Numbered from the stretch's first letter, positions 18,405 through 28,807 are shown. The stretch: 64,000 bases of DNA from Mycobacteroides immunogenum (GCF_001605725.1 NZ_CP011530.1:1736001-1800000); one strand, 5' to 3'. Notes: generated from the letters alone by a model not told the origin. Numbers and translations are program-made.

Positions 18405-18420
18405 CGTGGTCCGGCTCACA
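18405..18420 (+). promoter_or_regulatory. CRP-like site 1 upstream of rpf
   Basis: CGTGGTCCGGCTCACA keeps the GTG-N8-CAC geometry of the CRP consensus TGTGA-N6-TCACA, with G in place of A at the fifth position. It lies 23 bases ahead of a better match of nearly the same sequence, forming a tandem pair. Confidence 0.4.
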
Positions 18421-18427
18421 AATTCTG

Positions 18428-18443
18428 CGTGATCTGGCTCACT
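18428..18443 (+). promoter_or_regulatory. CRP-like site 2 upstream of rpf
   Basis: CGTGATCTGGCTCACT has the full GTGA-N6-TCAC core of the CRP consensus and differs from the ideal only in the outermost bases. In M. tuberculosis the CRP homologue Rv3676 is known to regulate rpfA, so a site here ahead of an rpf gene is biologically sensible. It lies about 400 bases ahead of the rpf start codon, which requires a long leader. Confidence 0.5.
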
Positions 18444-18656
18444 AATACCAGGTGGGAGCGACTCTAAGAGAACCTGAGAATTTCCTAAGCGACCTGGGGT
18501 TAGTCGCTAAAAATTGGGTCTGTAATTGTTTCGTTATTGGTTTGGTATCCGCGTGTCGTGAAGTGACTTTCGCCGAATCGTTCCGTACGGTCCGATCGTC
18601 AACAAATCGGAGCAAAACTCCGAACCGTGAACCCTGTGTGTAAATGGGGCCAGTAA

Positions 18657-19175
<519 letters not shown>

Positions 19176-19195
19176 GCCCAAGAACACAGAACCCC

Positions 19196-19242
19196 CCAAC
19201 ACGCCACCACGAGCGGATACCCGCTTCGTGGTGGCGTGTTGG
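19196..19242. terminator. Strong hairpin after rpf
   Basis: A perfect 17-bp inverted repeat, CCAACACGCCACCACGA (19196-19212) and TCGTGGTGGCGTGTTGG (19226-19242), with a 13-base loop. It lies 20 bases after the rpf stop and 22 bases ahead of mobA. It is the strongest simple hairpin in the window and should end the rpf transcript; no U-run follows. Confidence 0.75.
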
Positions 19243-19264
19243 CGTTTGTGCGTACCGTGCTTCC

Positions 19265-19831
19265 ATGACCCGACTCGCGGCGGTGGTGCTGACCGGCGGG
19301 GCGTCTCGCCGCATGGGGCGTGACAAGGCGTCCATCCGCTGGGGTGGGCAGACTCTGGCGGGGCGCATCGTGGAGACGGTTAGCGCGCGCTGCGCGCCGG
19401 TGATCGTGGTGCGGGCCCACGGTCAGGACCTTGCGGATATGGAAGCCATCGTGATCGACGACCCGGAGCCCGGGCAGGGCCCGTTGGTGGCGCTGGGGCA
19501 GGGTCTGCGGGCCGCGGCAGAGAGGGGGGCTGGTCGCGCCTTCGTGTGCGCCGTCGATATGCCCCTGGTTGCCCCGGCCCTCATCGATGAGCTGGAGGCC
19601 GGTCAGGATCGCATTGTCCTGGCCACCGCCGCAGGCCGGGATCACTACCTAGCCGCCGTCTATGACGTAGGCCTATGCGACACCGTTGATGAATTGGCTT
19701 CGGCCGGCGAACGCAGGCTCGGCGCACTCATCGAGCGCGTTGGTGCCCAACGAATTTCGATTTCCGATCCGAGATGGATCGTGAACGTGAACACAGCGGC
19801 GGACCTGGCCACGTTGCCACCTCTACCCTGA
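19265..19831 (+). CDS. mobA: Molybdenum cofactor guanylyltransferase
   Basis: MobA attaches GMP to molybdopterin to make the guanine dinucleotide cofactor used by enzymes such as the FdhF-type protein in this window. The 188-residue product begins with the nucleotidyltransferase signature AAVVLTGGASRRMGRDKAS and continues with AFVCAVDMPLVAPALIDEL, whose Asp binds Mg. An open frame extends further upstream, but ATG 19265 sits right at the conserved N-terminus. It lies downstream of the rpf terminator and six bases ahead of the YibE/F gene. Size and motifs are normal for the family. Confidence 0.93.
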   Translation: MTRLAAVVLTGGASRRMGRDKASIRWGGQTLAGRIVETVSARCAPVIVVRAHGQDLADMEAIVIDDPEPGQGPLVALGQGLRAAAERGAGRAFVCAVDMPLVAPALIDELEAGQDRIVLATAAGRDHYLAAVYDVGLCDTVDELASAGERRLGALIERVGAQRISISDPRWIVNVNTAADLATLPPLP

Positions 19832-19836
19832 CAGTC

Positions 19837-21072
19837 GTGTCGCATTCACATACCCATTCCCACGCGATGCCGACGGGTCCGGCGCCCTTCGGTTCCACTG
19901 CTGCCCGGATCGTGGTGGGCTTGCTCGCCGCGATGGGTATCGCGGTTCTCGTCGGGTTGGTGGCCTTGTGGCCGGAGCATCGCACAGTGGACATCCCGCT
20001 GCCGTATCAGAATGCCCACGGCGGTGCGGTAACCACCGAATCGGGCACGGTGCTGTCCACGCGCCTCGGGGAATGCGGCAGCACGTCAACAGGACAGGTG
20101 CTCACCGCCGACCCCGCGGCCGGGCAGACGCCGGAATCGACATGTGCACTCGACCTGATCGCCATCACCTCTGGCCCGAACTCCGGTGCCAAGACTCAGC
20201 TGGAATTCACCGTCGGGGGTGGACAACCGAGTCTTGCTGCCGGAGAACACATCCGGATTACCCGGCAGGTCGACGCGCAGGGTGCGACCAGTTACAGCTT
20301 CTACGATTATGAACGCACCTGGCCGTTGGTCGCCGTTGCCGCGGCCTTCGCGATAGTCATCTGCCTGGTGGCGCGCTGGCGTGGGTTGCGCGCCTTGGTG
20401 GGCATCCTGGTCGCCTTCCTGGTACTTGCCGTTTTCCTGCTACCGGCTCTGCGTGACGGTGGTCCGGCACTACCGCTGGCACTGGTCGCGTCGGCCACGA
20501 TCCTCTTTGTGGTCATCTATCTGGCGCACGGCGTGAGCATGCGTACCAGTGCGGCCCTACTGGGCACCCTCACGGCGATGTTGCTTGCGGCCGGGCTGTC
20601 TTGGGGTGTCATCGGATTGACCCATCTGACCGGGTTGTCCGATGAACAGAACAACGAAGTCGCCGCATACATGGGTGGGGTCTCGATCTCCGGGCTGTTG
20701 CTCGCCGGTTTCATCATCGGCTCGCTCGGTGTGCTCAACGACGTCACGGTCACCCAGGCGTCGACGGTCTACGAATTGGCAGAGCTGGGCGACGGCTCCA
20801 GCCGCAGGGATGTATTCCTGGGAGCGATGCGGGTGGGGCGCGATCACATCGCGAGCACCGTCTACACGCTGGTGTTGGCGTACGCCGGTAACTCGCTACC
20901 GCTCATGCTGCTGTTCAGTGTCGCCAATCGCTCCCTGGGGGACGTGTTGACCAGCGAGGGGGTGGCGATCGAGATCGCCCGGTCCGCGGTAGGCGGTATC
21001 GCGCTGGTGCTGTCGGTTCCCTTGACGACAGCCATCGCGGCGGCGTTGGCGACGCCGGGCAAGGCGGCCTAA
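19837..21072 (+). CDS. YibE/F-family multi-pass membrane protein with His-rich N-terminus
   Basis: A 411-residue membrane protein with about eight predicted transmembrane helices. The YibE/F core includes the glycine-rich YMGGVSISGLLLAGFIIGSLGVLNDVTVTQASTV region (written here in part: GSLGVLNDVTVTQAS) and VFLGAMRVGRDHIAST. The soluble part before it, about residues 60-170, is probably outside the cytoplasm. GTG 19837 gives an N-terminus SHSHTHSHAMP, a possible metal-binding patch; the longer frame from 19774 overlaps mobA. The family's function is unknown. The stop codon lies in a 24-base tandem duplication shared with the convergent gene. Confidence 0.8.
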   Translation: MSHSHTHSHAMPTGPAPFGSTAARIVVGLLAAMGIAVLVGLVALWPEHRTVDIPLPYQNAHGGAVTTESGTVLSTRLGECGSTSTGQVLTADPAAGQTPESTCALDLIAITSGPNSGAKTQLEFTVGGGQPSLAAGEHIRITRQVDAQGATSYSFYDYERTWPLVAVAAAFAIVICLVARWRGLRALVGILVAFLVLAVFLLPALRDGGPALPLALVASATILFVVIYLAHGVSMRTSAALLGTLTAMLLAAGLSWGVIGLTHLTGLSDEQNNEVAAYMGGVSISGLLLAGFIIGSLGVLNDVTVTQASTVYELAELGDGSSRRDVFLGAMRVGRDHIASTVYTLVLAYAGNSLPLMLLFSVANRSLGDVLTSEGVAIEIARSAVGGIALVLSVPLTTAIAAALATPGKAA

Positions 21073-21104
21073 CCGAAGGCGGGCAAGGCGGCCTAACCGA
21101 AAGC
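21057..21104. repeat. 24-bp tandem duplication at the ends of two convergent genes
   Basis: Two adjacent 24-base units, 21057-21080 and 21081-21104, both beginning GGGCAAGGCGGCCTAACCG and differing at one base near the end. Each copy contains CCTAAC, which supplies a TAA stop on the plus strand and a TAG stop on the minus strand. The first copy ends the YibE/F gene; the second ends the VOC gene. Confidence 0.9.
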
Positions 21105-21788
21105 GCAGAACTCGTTGCCGTCCGGGTCGGTCAGCACGGTCCAGCGGATGTCCGTGTCGGGCCCGCGCAGTGCCCGGGCGCCGTCATGCACCAGTTCGGC
21201 GGCGTCGGCACGCACGTCCCAATGCCAGCGGTTCTTCACCACCCGCTCGTCGGCAACCCGGACGAACTTCCAGATCAGATCGTCCCAACCGGCGCCGCCG
21301 CGCAACCAGCGCAACGTCCCGTCGGGGCCGGGGGTGAGCGTGCCACCCACGAGACCGTGCCACCACCGGGCGATCTCGACGGGCTTATCGCTATCGGTAC
21401 ACACTGCGAACAGGCTTGCGGGCGTATCGCTTTCGAGATCCGGGTCGAGGAACGCGCAGAACTCGTTGCCCTCGACGTCAGCCATCACCACTCGGTCCGG
21501 TTCGTGCTCTTCTAACAGCGTCCCGCCCAATGCGACGAGGTCGGCCACGGCGCGGGTGTAGACATCGAAATGCACCCGATTCTTGACGCTCTTGGGCTCC
21601 GGCACCCGGTTGACCCAGATATCGACGGCCTTGCCGCGCCGGATGAAGGCCTCGCCGGCCTCATCGACGTCGACCTCGCCGCCGATGGCCGCGGCCCAGA
21701 ACTTGGCGACGGGCACCGGCATCGTCGCGTCGATGCAGAAATCCTTGAGGCTGGCACTGGCTGTGGGGTTGGGCCCGAGGTCAGACAC
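21093..21788 (-). CDS. VOC-superfamily (glyoxalase/bleomycin-resistance type) two-domain protein
   Basis: A 231-residue protein with two repeats of the vicinal-oxygen-chelate fold. Each half has the sequence pattern FCIDATMP or PVEIARWW at its start and a conserved end such as DVEGNEFCAFLDPD in the first half and DPDGNEFCAFG in the second. These DPDGNEFC endings are characteristic of actinobacterial glyoxalase-like proteins. Typical roles are resistance or small-molecule metabolism; no substrate can be assigned. Its gene lies nine bases after the flavin monooxygenase on the same strand and probably shares its transcript. Confidence 0.85.
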   Translation of the reverse strand: MSDLGPNPTASASLKDFCIDATMPVPVAKFWAAAIGGEVDVDEAGEAFIRRGKAVDIWVNRVPEPKSVKNRVHFDVYTRAVADLVALGGTLLEEHEPDRVVMADVEGNEFCAFLDPDLESDTPASLFAVCTDSDKPVEIARWWHGLVGGTLTPGPDGTLRWLRGGAGWDDLIWKFVRVADERVVKNRWHWDVRADAAELVHDGARALRGPDTDIRWTVLTDPDGNEFCAFG

Positions 21789-21797
21789 AGGGAAATC

Positions 21798-22952
21798 CTA
21801 GGGGTGGACCGTGAGATCGCTGGCGTTATACCCGGCGATGTTGCGCAACTGCCGCCAGAACACCGCCGCCGGTATGCGGGCGGAGGCCCGGGTGAGCAGT
21901 CCGCCCAATGCCGCGGGCCGGGCGAAGGTCGCGTTGCCGATCTGACGGCTCCGGTTGACCACGGTGCGGGTCCGTGACTTTCGCCGCCGCGCGTACTCGC
22001 GGAAAGCGCTTGGCAGAGAGGAACGTTCGGACACCGCGGCGCTGAGCACCACGGCGTCCTCCAGTGATTGACAGCCGCCCTGGCCCAGATGCGGCCGCAT
22101 GGGATGTGCCGCATCGCCCACCAGTACAACCCGCCCGCCGGTGACTCGTCGCAGGCGGCCGCGGTCGTAGATGTCGCCGCGCAGCACTGAGGACTCTCTG
22201 CTCTGACTGAGCAGGCGGGGGATGGGGTCGGCCCATTCCCCGAATTTCTTTGCCAAGTACTCGATTTCGCCATCATGGGCGCGTTGGGCTTCCATGGATC
22301 GTTCGGCGGCAAACCAGTAGGTGCGTCCACCGGAAAGGGGGAGGTGCCCGAACTCGACACCCGGTCCCACGGTGAGGCCGGCCAGCTCGTCCGGAATGGG
22401 GACATCGGCTATGCCGCGCCAGGCCGTGTAGCCGGCGTACCGGAACGCCAGCGGCCCGTTGAGATACTGCGCCACGAGGGATCCGACCCCGTCGGCGCCG
22501 ATGACCGCGGCGGCGGTGAGCGATTGCCCGTCGGCCAGCTCGACAGAGGTCCCGTGCAGACCGTCCCGAACGTTGCTCACCCGTGCGCCGTAGCGGACGG
22601 TTCCCGGTGCCAGTCGATCGGCCAGAATCGCCAGGAGTTGATTGCGGTCGGTGACCGCAACGGGCTCGCCGACGGCCTCGGTGAACTGCCCACTCGGGGG
22701 TTCTCGCAGAACTCGCCCGTCGTGCCAGCGCATGGTTCCGGCCTCGACCCGCGCGCTCGCGGCGCGTACTTCATCACCGACGCCGAGGGCGTCGCATGCC
22801 GCTAATGCATTGGGCCACAATGTGATTGCGTAACCGGTTGAGGCGCCGTCACGGTCGTCGAGAACCACGACGTCACGTCCGGACTGCTGTATCGCGACTG
22901 CGGTGGCAAGACCGGCAATCCCGGCGCCAACCACGGCGATGTGGTCGCTCAT
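21798..22952 (-). CDS. FAD-dependent monooxygenase (class A aromatic hydroxylase type)
   Basis: A 384-residue single-component flavoprotein monooxygenase. The N-terminal dinucleotide fold is IAVVGAGIAGLATAVA, the DG motif ADGVGS lies in the middle, and the second FAD motif is GRVVLVGDAAHPMRPHLGQGG, residues about 285-305. Such enzymes hydroxylate aromatic or polyene compounds using NAD(P)H and oxygen, often in resistance or catabolism. The substrate here is unknown. It is followed directly by the VOC gene, and such oxygenase-VOC pairs often act on the same aromatic compound; that link is inference. Confidence 0.85.
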   Translation of the reverse strand: MSDHIAVVGAGIAGLATAVAIQQSGRDVVVLDDRDGASTGYAITLWPNALAACDALGVGDEVRAASARVEAGTMRWHDGRVLREPPSGQFTEAVGEPVAVTDRNQLLAILADRLAPGTVRYGARVSNVRDGLHGTSVELADGQSLTAAAVIGADGVGSLVAQYLNGPLAFRYAGYTAWRGIADVPIPDELAGLTVGPGVEFGHLPLSGGRTYWFAAERSMEAQRAHDGEIEYLAKKFGEWADPIPRLLSQSRESSVLRGDIYDRGRLRRVTGGRVVLVGDAAHPMRPHLGQGGCQSLEDAVVLSAAVSERSSLPSAFREYARRRKSRTRTVVNRSRQIGNATFARPAALGGLLTRASARIPAAVFWRQLRNIAGYNASDLTVHP

Positions 22953-23079
22953 AGCTTGACGTTATGGGTGGACCCCACAGCGGTAAAGGGTCTGGGGTTG
23001 TGATGTTCGGCATTCGTTCACTCGGGGCTGATCTGCTTGGCTAAGGTTCACCAAACCCCAGATATCTAGGAGGAGACCC

Positions 23080-23694
23080 ATGGCCACACTCGACGAGCTG
23101 CTCAACGAGATCCCCACCGAACAGATCGCAGCGAAGCTCGGGGTCGACAACGAGACGGCCGACAAGGCGATCAAGTCCGTGGTCCCGCTGCTGGTGGGCG
23201 GACTGCAGGCCAACGCCGACGATCCCGACAAGGCTGCCGATCTGCAGGCCAATGTCAACAACGCACCGAGCACCCTCCTCGACGGCGGCGTCAACGTCGA
23301 GGACGTCGATCAGCACGCGGGCAACGCGGTAGTAGCTTCGCTGTTCGGCGACAACAACGCGGACGATGTCGCCGCCAAGCTGGCCGGTGCCGGCGCCGGT
23401 AACAGCGACCTCATCAAGCAGCTGCTGCCGATCCTGACCCCGATCGTGCTGGCGTTCGTCGCCAAGAAGCTCACCGGCGGCGGCGCGGCGGCCGCGCCCG
23501 CAGAGGCGCCCGCGGCCAGCGGTGGCGGCATCGGCGACATCCTCGGCAACATCCTGGGCAGCGCCGTCGGCGGCGGTGCGTCCTCGGGTGGAAACAACCC
23601 GCTCGGCAGCATCCTGGGCAGCGTGCTCGGCAGCAAGGGCGGCAGCGACGCTCTCGGCAGCATCCTCGGCGGACTGCTCGGCGGCAAGAAGTAG
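23080..23694 (+). CDS. DUF937 (YidB-like) protein
   Basis: A 204-residue protein with a typical DUF937 core at residues 1-125 (TLDELLNEIPTEQIAAKLG, VPLLVGGLQANADD, ILTPIVLAFVAKKL). The last 60 residues are a low-complexity glycine/serine/alanine tail made of repeats of the type NPLGSILGSVLG. A very strong ribosome binding site AGGAGGAG lies just before the ATG, suggesting high expression. DUF937 proteins are abundant in actinobacteria but their function is unsettled. An imperfect long-range pairing TCTGGGGTT/AACCCCAGA (22991-22999 and 23054-23062) may fold the leader. Confidence 0.82.
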   Translation: MATLDELLNEIPTEQIAAKLGVDNETADKAIKSVVPLLVGGLQANADDPDKAADLQANVNNAPSTLLDGGVNVEDVDQHAGNAVVASLFGDNNADDVAAKLAGAGAGNSDLIKQLLPILTPIVLAFVAKKLTGGGAAAAPAEAPAASGGGIGDILGNILGSAVGGGASSGGNNPLGSILGSVLGSKGGSDALGSILGGLLGGKK

Positions 23695-23710
23695 CCACGC
23701 AATCTCAATC

Positions 23711-23745
23711 GGAACGACCCGGCGCCCCAGGGCCCGGGTCGTTCC
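23711..23745. terminator. Hairpin after the DUF937 gene
   Basis: A perfect 12-bp stem GGAACGACCCGG (23711-23722) / CCGGGTCGTTCC (23734-23745) with an 11-base loop, starting 16 bases after the stop codon. It is a clear transcription end. Confidence 0.75.
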
Positions 23746-23765
23746 GTCATATGGCGTCCCACCTC

Positions 23766-23827
23766 CATCGAGTGCGAGCGTGACGCGGAAATCGGCCCCG
23801 AAATCCGCGCCAGGCTCGCGCTCGATG
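23766..23827. repeat. Large imperfect palindrome between DUF937 gene and valS
   Basis: Two 24-base arms, 23766-23789 and 23804-23827, match as inverted repeats at about 21 of 24 positions (CATCGAGTGCGAGCGTG... against ...CTCGCGCTCGATG). It lies 70 bases ahead of valS. The core CGAGTGCGAGC resembles the cores of two other palindromes in this window (28833-28888 and 54394-54431). Confidence 0.7.
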
Positions 23828-23897
23828 CGTAAGCGGTGCCGATCGCCCCAAATGCCCGTGAAAATCGGACTGGACCGGCAACCCTAGAATCTGATGG

Positions 23898-26537
23898 GTG
23901 ACCCAAAGCCCTGATACGAACGCCGCCAGCTCCCTGCCCACCTCATGGGATCCGGGAGCGGTAGAGGCGGATCTCTATCAGGGCTGGGTGGACGCCGGAT
24001 ATTTCACCGCCGACCCGTCCAGCGACAAGCCTGGCTACTCGATCGTGCTCCCGCCCCCGAACGTGACGGGCAGCCTGCACATGGGCCATGCGCTCGACCA
24101 CACCCTCATGGACGCGCTCACCCGCCGCAAACGCATGCAGGGCTACGAGGTGCTGTGGCTGCCCGGCATGGACCACGCCGGCATCGCCACCCAGAGCGTG
24201 GTGGAAAAGCAGCTGGCCGCCGATGGCAAGACCAAAGAGGACTTCGGCCGCGAGCTGTTCATCGAGAAGGTGTGGGACTGGAAGCGCGAGTCCGGCGGCA
24301 CCATCGGCGGGCAGATGCGTCGTCTCGGTGACGGTGTGGACTGGAGCCGCGACCGGTTCACCATGGACGAGGGCCTGTCCCGCGCGGTGCGCACCATCTT
24401 CAAGAAGCTCTTCGACGCTGGACTGATCTACCGCGCGGAACGGCTGGTCAACTGGTCACCCGAGCTGAAGACCGCGATATCGGACCTAGAGGTCAAGTAC
24501 GACGAGGTCGAGGGCGAGCTGGTCTCGTTCCGGTACGGCTCTCTCGACGACAGCGAGCCGCACCTGGTGGTGGCGACCACTCGTCTGGAGACGATGCTGG
24601 GTGACACCGCGATCGCGGTGCATCCCGATGACGAGCGCTACCGGCATCTCGTCGGTACCGAGCTTCCGCATCCGTTCCAGGACCGCAGCATCCCGATCGT
24701 GGCCGACAACCATGTCGATCCGGAATTCGGTACCGGCGCAGTCAAGGTCACGCCCGCCCACGACCCGAATGACTTCGAGATCGGGCTACGGCACAACCTG
24801 CCGATGCCGACCATCATGGACATTCACGGCCGGATCTGTGACAGCGGAACGCAATTCGACGGCATGGACCGATTCGAGGCGCGGGTCAAGGTGCGTGAGG
24901 CGCTGGCCGAGCAGGGCCGCATCGTTGCCGAGAAGCGCCCCTACCTGCACAGCGTCGGGCACTCCGAACGCTCGGGTGAACCCATCGAGCCGCGCCTGTC
25001 CCTGCAGTGGTGGGTCAAGGTCGAGTCGCTGGCCAAGGCCGCCGGCGACGCGGTCCGCAACCGTGACACCGTGATTCACCCGGCCAGCCTGGAGCCGCGC
25101 TGGTTCGCCTGGGTTGACGACATGCACGACTGGTGCATCTCTCGTCAGCTGTGGTGGGGCCACCGCATCCCCATCTGGCACGGCCCCGACGGCGAGATCG
25201 TGTGTCTGGGACCCGACGAGACCGCCCCCGAGGGCTACGAGCAGGACCCCGACGTGCTCGACACCTGGTTCTCCTCGGCACTCTGGCCGTTCTCCACCAT
25301 GGGGTGGCCCGAAGCCACGCCGGAGTTGGAGAAGTTCTATCCCACAAGCGTTCTCGTCACCGGATACGACATCATCTTCTTCTGGGTGGCGCGGATGATG
25401 ATGTTCGGTACCTTCGTGGCCGACGACCCCGCGCTGCATGGCGGCAAGGTGCCCTTCGACAACGTCTTCCTGCACGGCCTGATCCGCGATCAGTTCGGCC
25501 AGAAGATGAGTAAGTCCAAGGGCAACGGCATCGACCCGCTGGACTGGGTGGAGATGTTCGGCGCCGACGCGCTGCGCTTCACCCTGGCGCGCGGAGCCAG
25601 CCCCGGTGGCGACCTGTCCATCGGCGAGGACGCGGCCCGTGCCTCGCGCAACTTCACCACAAAGCTGTTCAACGCCACCCGATTCGCGTTGATGAACGGT
25701 GCCGCGCTGGGCGAGCTGCCCGACGCCGCCGAACTCACCGACGCCGACCGATGGATTCTGGGCCGGCTCGAACAGGTGCGGGCCGAGGTGGATGGCGCGT
25801 TCGACCGGTACGAATTCAGTGTGGCCTGCGAGGCGCTGTACCACTTCGCCTGGGACGAGTTCTGTGACTGGTACCTGGAATTGGCCAAGGTGCAAATGGC
25901 CGACCGCGCCGAGAGCACCCGCATTGTGCTGGCCACCGTGCTGGACACCGTGCTGCGGTTGCTGCATCCGGTGATCCCGTTCGTCACCGAGGTGTTGTGG
26001 AAGTCGGTTACCGGCCAGGAGTCGGTGGTGATCGCTGCCTGGCCGGCCGGATCGGGTATTGAGCTGGATGGCACTGCTGCACAGCGCATTGCCGATATGC
26101 AGAAGCTGGTTACCGAGGTCCGCAGATTCCGTAGCGACCAGGGTCTGGGCGACCGGCAGAAGGTCGCGGCCAGGCTCTCGGGTGTCACCGAGGCGGGGCT
26201 GGACGGCCAGCTCGCCGCCGTGACGTCACTGGCCTGGTTGACCCCGGCAGAGGACGGCTTCAGTCCCACCGCTTCGGTGGAGGTCCGGTTGACCGGTGCC
26301 ACCGTGACCGTTGAGGTCGACACCTCGGGCACCGTGGACGTCGAGGCTGAACGCCGACGGCTGGAGAAGGATCTTGCCGCCGCGCGCAAGGAACTCGAAG
26401 GAACCACAAGCAAACTGGGCAATGACGCGTTTCTGGCCAAGGCGCCGGATGCGGTCGTGGAGAAGATCCGGGCCCGTCAGCAGGTGGCCACCGAAGAGGT
26501 CGAGCGGATCACGGCGCGGCTGGCGGGGCTGGTGTGA
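23898..26537 (+). CDS. valS: Valyl-tRNA synthetase
   Basis: Class I aminoacyl-tRNA synthetase that charges tRNA-Val. The 879-residue product has the HIGH motif as HMGH at residues 61-64, KMSKS near residue 536 ([10 protein letters not shown]), the inserted editing (CP1) domain between them, the Val-specific anticodon-binding domain and a C-terminal coiled-coil arm ([16 protein letters not shown]). The start is GTG 23898 and the length is as expected. The stop overlaps folC by four bases, the same valS-folC arrangement as in M. tuberculosis. Confidence 0.98.
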   Translation: MTQSPDTNAASSLPTSWDPGAVEADLYQGWVDAGYFTADPSSDKPGYSIVLPPPNVTGSLHMGHALDHTLMDALTRRKRMQGYEVLWLPGMDHAGIATQSVVEKQLAADGKTKEDFGRELFIEKVWDWKRESGGTIGGQMRRLGDGVDWSRDRFTMDEGLSRAVRTIFKKLFDAGLIYRAERLVNWSPELKTAISDLEVKYDEVEGELVSFRYGSLDDSEPHLVVATTRLETMLGDTAIAVHPDDERYRHLVGTELPHPFQDRSIPIVADNHVDPEFGTGAVKVTPAHDPNDFEIGLRHNLPMPTIMDIHGRICDSGTQFDGMDRFEARVKVREALAEQGRIVAEKRPYLHSVGHSERSGEPIEPRLSLQWWVKVESLAKAAGDAVRNRDTVIHPASLEPRWFAWVDDMHDWCISRQLWWGHRIPIWHGPDGEIVCLGPDETAPEGYEQDPDVLDTWFSSALWPFSTMGWPEATPELEKFYPTSVLVTGYDIIFFWVARMMMFGTFVADDPALHGGKVPFDNVFLHGLIRDQFGQKMSKSKGNGIDPLDWVEMFGADALRFTLARGASPGGDLSIGEDAARASRNFTTKLFNATRFALMNGAALGELPDAAELTDADRWILGRLEQVRAEVDGAFDRYEFSVACEALYHFAWDEFCDWYLELAKVQMADRAESTRIVLATVLDTVLRLLHPVIPFVTEVLWKSVTGQESVVIAAWPAGSGIELDGTAAQRIADMQKLVTEVRRFRSDQGLGDRQKVAARLSGVTEAGLDGQLAAVTSLAWLTPAEDGFSPTASVEVRLTGATVTVEVDTSGTVDVEAERRRLEKDLAAARKELEGTTSKLGNDAFLAKAPDAVVEKIRARQQVATEEVERITARLAGLV

Positions 26538-27970
26538 GCGAGCCGCTGAGTTCGGAGCCTTCGCCCGACGAGATCGCGGCACTGCTGCAGATCGAGTATC
26601 TGCTCGATCAACGCTGGCCCGAAACCAAGATCGAACCGTCGACCGACCGCATCGTGGCGTTGATGGAACTGCTGGGCTCGCCCCAGCGTGCGTATCCGTG
26701 CATCCACGTCGCGGGTACCAACGGCAAGACCTCGGTGACGCGGATGATAGACGCGTTGTTGACGGCACTGCACCGGCGTACCGGTCGCACCACCAGCCCG
26801 CATCTGCAATCCGCTGTTGAGCGGATTGCCATTGACGGACAACCGATCTCACCGGCGAAGTACGTGGAGATCTATTCCGAGATCGAACCGTTCGTCGAGC
26901 TGGTGGACAAGCAATCGCAGGAGCAGGGCGGTCCGGCGATGAGCAAGTTCGAAGTGCTTGTCGCCATGGCCTTCGTCGCGTTCGCGGATGCGCCCGTCGA
27001 CATCGCGGTGGTGGAGGTCGGGCTCGGTGGACGCTGGGACGCCACCAACATCGTCGACGCCCCGGTTGCCGTCATCACCCCCATCGGCATCGACCACGTG
27101 GAGTTCCTCGGGCCGGACCTAGCCTCAATCGCCAACGAGAAGGCCGGAATCATCAAGCGGCACAAGCCCGATGCGATGACCGGTGAGGCCGGTCCCGATA
27201 CGGTTGCCGTTATCGCCCAGCAGGCCCCCGAAGCCATGGAGGTGGTGCTGCGCCAAACGGTGGAAGCCGACGCGGCCGTCGCGCGCGAGGGCTCGGAGTT
27301 CGCGGTGCTGTCCCGGCAGGTCGCCGTCGGCGGCCAACTCGTGGAATTACAGGGCCTGGGCGGGGTGTACTCGGAGATCTTCCTGCCGCTGCACGGTGAG
27401 CATCAGGCGCACAACGCGGCGGTGGCGCTCGCCGCGGTCGAGGCGTTTTTCGGGGCAGGCGCCGACCGTCAGCTCGACATCGAGGCGATACGCGCTGGAT
27501 TCGCCTCGGTGATCGTCCCCGGGCGTCTGGAGCGGGTGCGTAGCGCGCCCGCGGTTTTCCTGGACGCCGCACACAATCCACACGGCGCCGCCGCGCTGGC
27601 CGAGACCTTGCAGTCGGAGTTCGATTTCCGGCGTCTGGTCGGGGTCATCAGCGTGATGGGCGATAAGGACGTCGCCGGCATCCTCGCCGCGCTTGAGCCG
27701 GCATTCGACGAGATCGTGGTGACACACAACGGTTCTCCCCGTGCCATGGAGACCGACGCGCTGGCGGGTATCGCTCTCGAGCTGTTCGGAGAGGATCGCG
27801 TCGTGGTGGCGCCCACCCTGCTCGACGCCATCGAGACCGCTACCGCGATGGTGGAGGAGGCCGCCGAGGACGGGGGAGCGGAGGGGTTCGCCGGTACCGG
27901 CATCGTCATCACCGGATCGGTCGTGACCGCGGGCGCCGCACGGACCCTGTTCGGAAAGGACCCGCAGTGA
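26534..27970 (+). CDS. folC: Folylpolyglutamate synthase / dihydrofolate synthase
   Basis: FolC adds glutamate to folates and in many bacteria also joins glutamate to dihydropteroate. The 478-residue enzyme has the Mur-ligase ATP loop [14 protein letters not shown] at about residues 57-70, [15 protein letters not shown] in the folate region, [21 protein letters not shown] and the C-terminal DAAHNPHGA motif. GTG 26534 lies in the end of valS and the end overlaps the DUF4233 gene, giving a valS-folC-DUF4233-ndk operon. The identification is secure. Confidence 0.96.
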   Translation: MSEPLSSEPSPDEIAALLQIEYLLDQRWPETKIEPSTDRIVALMELLGSPQRAYPCIHVAGTNGKTSVTRMIDALLTALHRRTGRTTSPHLQSAVERIAIDGQPISPAKYVEIYSEIEPFVELVDKQSQEQGGPAMSKFEVLVAMAFVAFADAPVDIAVVEVGLGGRWDATNIVDAPVAVITPIGIDHVEFLGPDLASIANEKAGIIKRHKPDAMTGEAGPDTVAVIAQQAPEAMEVVLRQTVEADAAVAREGSEFAVLSRQVAVGGQLVELQGLGGVYSEIFLPLHGEHQAHNAAVALAAVEAFFGAGADRQLDIEAIRAGFASVIVPGRLERVRSAPAVFLDAAHNPHGAAALAETLQSEFDFRRLVGVISVMGDKDVAGILAALEPAFDEIVVTHNGSPRAMETDALAGIALELFGEDRVVVAPTLLDAIETATAMVEEAAEDGGAEGFAGTGIVITGSVVTAGAARTLFGKDPQ

Positions 27971-28386
27971 GCAACGCCGAGGATGGAATCGAACCCGGCG
28001 CCGCGGCTCCACCGGATCCGTGGCGGAGTTTCCGCGGCGTCATGGCGGGCACGCTCATCCTCGAGACGATCGTGGTGCTGCTGGCCATCCCGGTGGTGAA
28101 GATGGTGGGCGGCGGGCTCTCCCCGCTCTCGCTGACATTCCTCATCGGCGTCGTCGTCCTGATGGTCCTGCTGTGCGGCATGCAGGGCCGGCCCTGGGCG
28201 CTGCAGGCCAATCTGGCACTGCAGCTGGTTCTCGTCGCGGGGTTCTTCATCAACGCCGCGATCGGCTTTGTGGGTCTGCTGTTCCTCGGCGTCTGGTTGC
28301 TCATCTGGTACATGCGCAACCAGGTCCGTGACCGTCAGAGCCGTGGGGAGCTGCCGGGTCAGCGGGGCCGCGCTACCGACCAGTAG
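27967..28386 (+). CDS. DUF4233 multi-pass membrane protein
   Basis: A 139-residue protein with about four transmembrane helices ([66 protein letters not shown]) and a basic C-terminal tail. It corresponds to Rv2446c and belongs to DUF4233, found next to folC in actinobacteria; function unknown. GTG 27967 overlaps the folC stop by four bases. The conserved position between folC and ndk suggests constant coexpression rather than a known pathway link. Confidence 0.88.
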   Translation: MSNAEDGIEPGAAAPPDPWRSFRGVMAGTLILETIVVLLAIPVVKMVGGGLSPLSLTFLIGVVVLMVLLCGMQGRPWALQANLALQLVLVAGFFINAAIGFVGLLFLGVWLLIWYMRNQVRDRQSRGELPGQRGRATDQ

Positions 28387-28396
28387 GCTGTCGCCC

Positions 28397-28807
28397 GTGA
28401 CTGAGCGGACTCTGGTTTTGATCAAGCCCGATGGTGTGCGACGCGGACTTGTGGGTGAGGTGTTGAATCGCATCGAGCGCAAGGGCCTGACACTGGCCGC
28501 GCTCGAGCTGAAGAACGTCGATGACGCGACGGCCCGGGCCCACTACGCGGAGCACGCAGAGAAGCCGTTCTTCGGCTCGCTGCTCGAATTCATCACCTCG
28601 GGTCCGCTGGTGGCGGCGGTGCTGGAAGGCCCGCGTGCCATCGCCGCGTTCCGCCAGATCGCCGGTGGCACCGATCCGGTGGAGAAGGCCGCTACCGGCA
28701 GCATCCGCGGCGACTTCGCGCTGGAGACCCAGGAGAACCTGGTGCACGGCTCGGATTCGCCCGAGTCGGCGGCCCGCGAGATCGCGCTCTGGTTCCCCGC
28801 GCTCTGA
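28397..28807 (+). CDS. ndk: Nucleoside diphosphate kinase
   Basis: Makes NTPs from NDPs by a phospho-histidine intermediate. The 136-residue protein begins [19 protein letters not shown] and carries the active-site His117 in [12 protein letters not shown]. Length and sequence are close to M. tuberculosis NdkA (136 residues). GTG 28397 is ten bases after the DUF4233 stop. A longer frame from 28268 exists but would overlap DUF4233 and lacks conservation. The large palindrome 25 bases after the stop probably ends the operon. Confidence 0.97.
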   Translation: MTERTLVLIKPDGVRRGLVGEVLNRIERKGLTLAALELKNVDDATARAHYAEHAEKPFFGSLLEFITSGPLVAAVLEGPRAIAAFRQIAGGTDPVEKAATGSIRGDFALETQENLVHGSDSPESAAREIALWFPAL

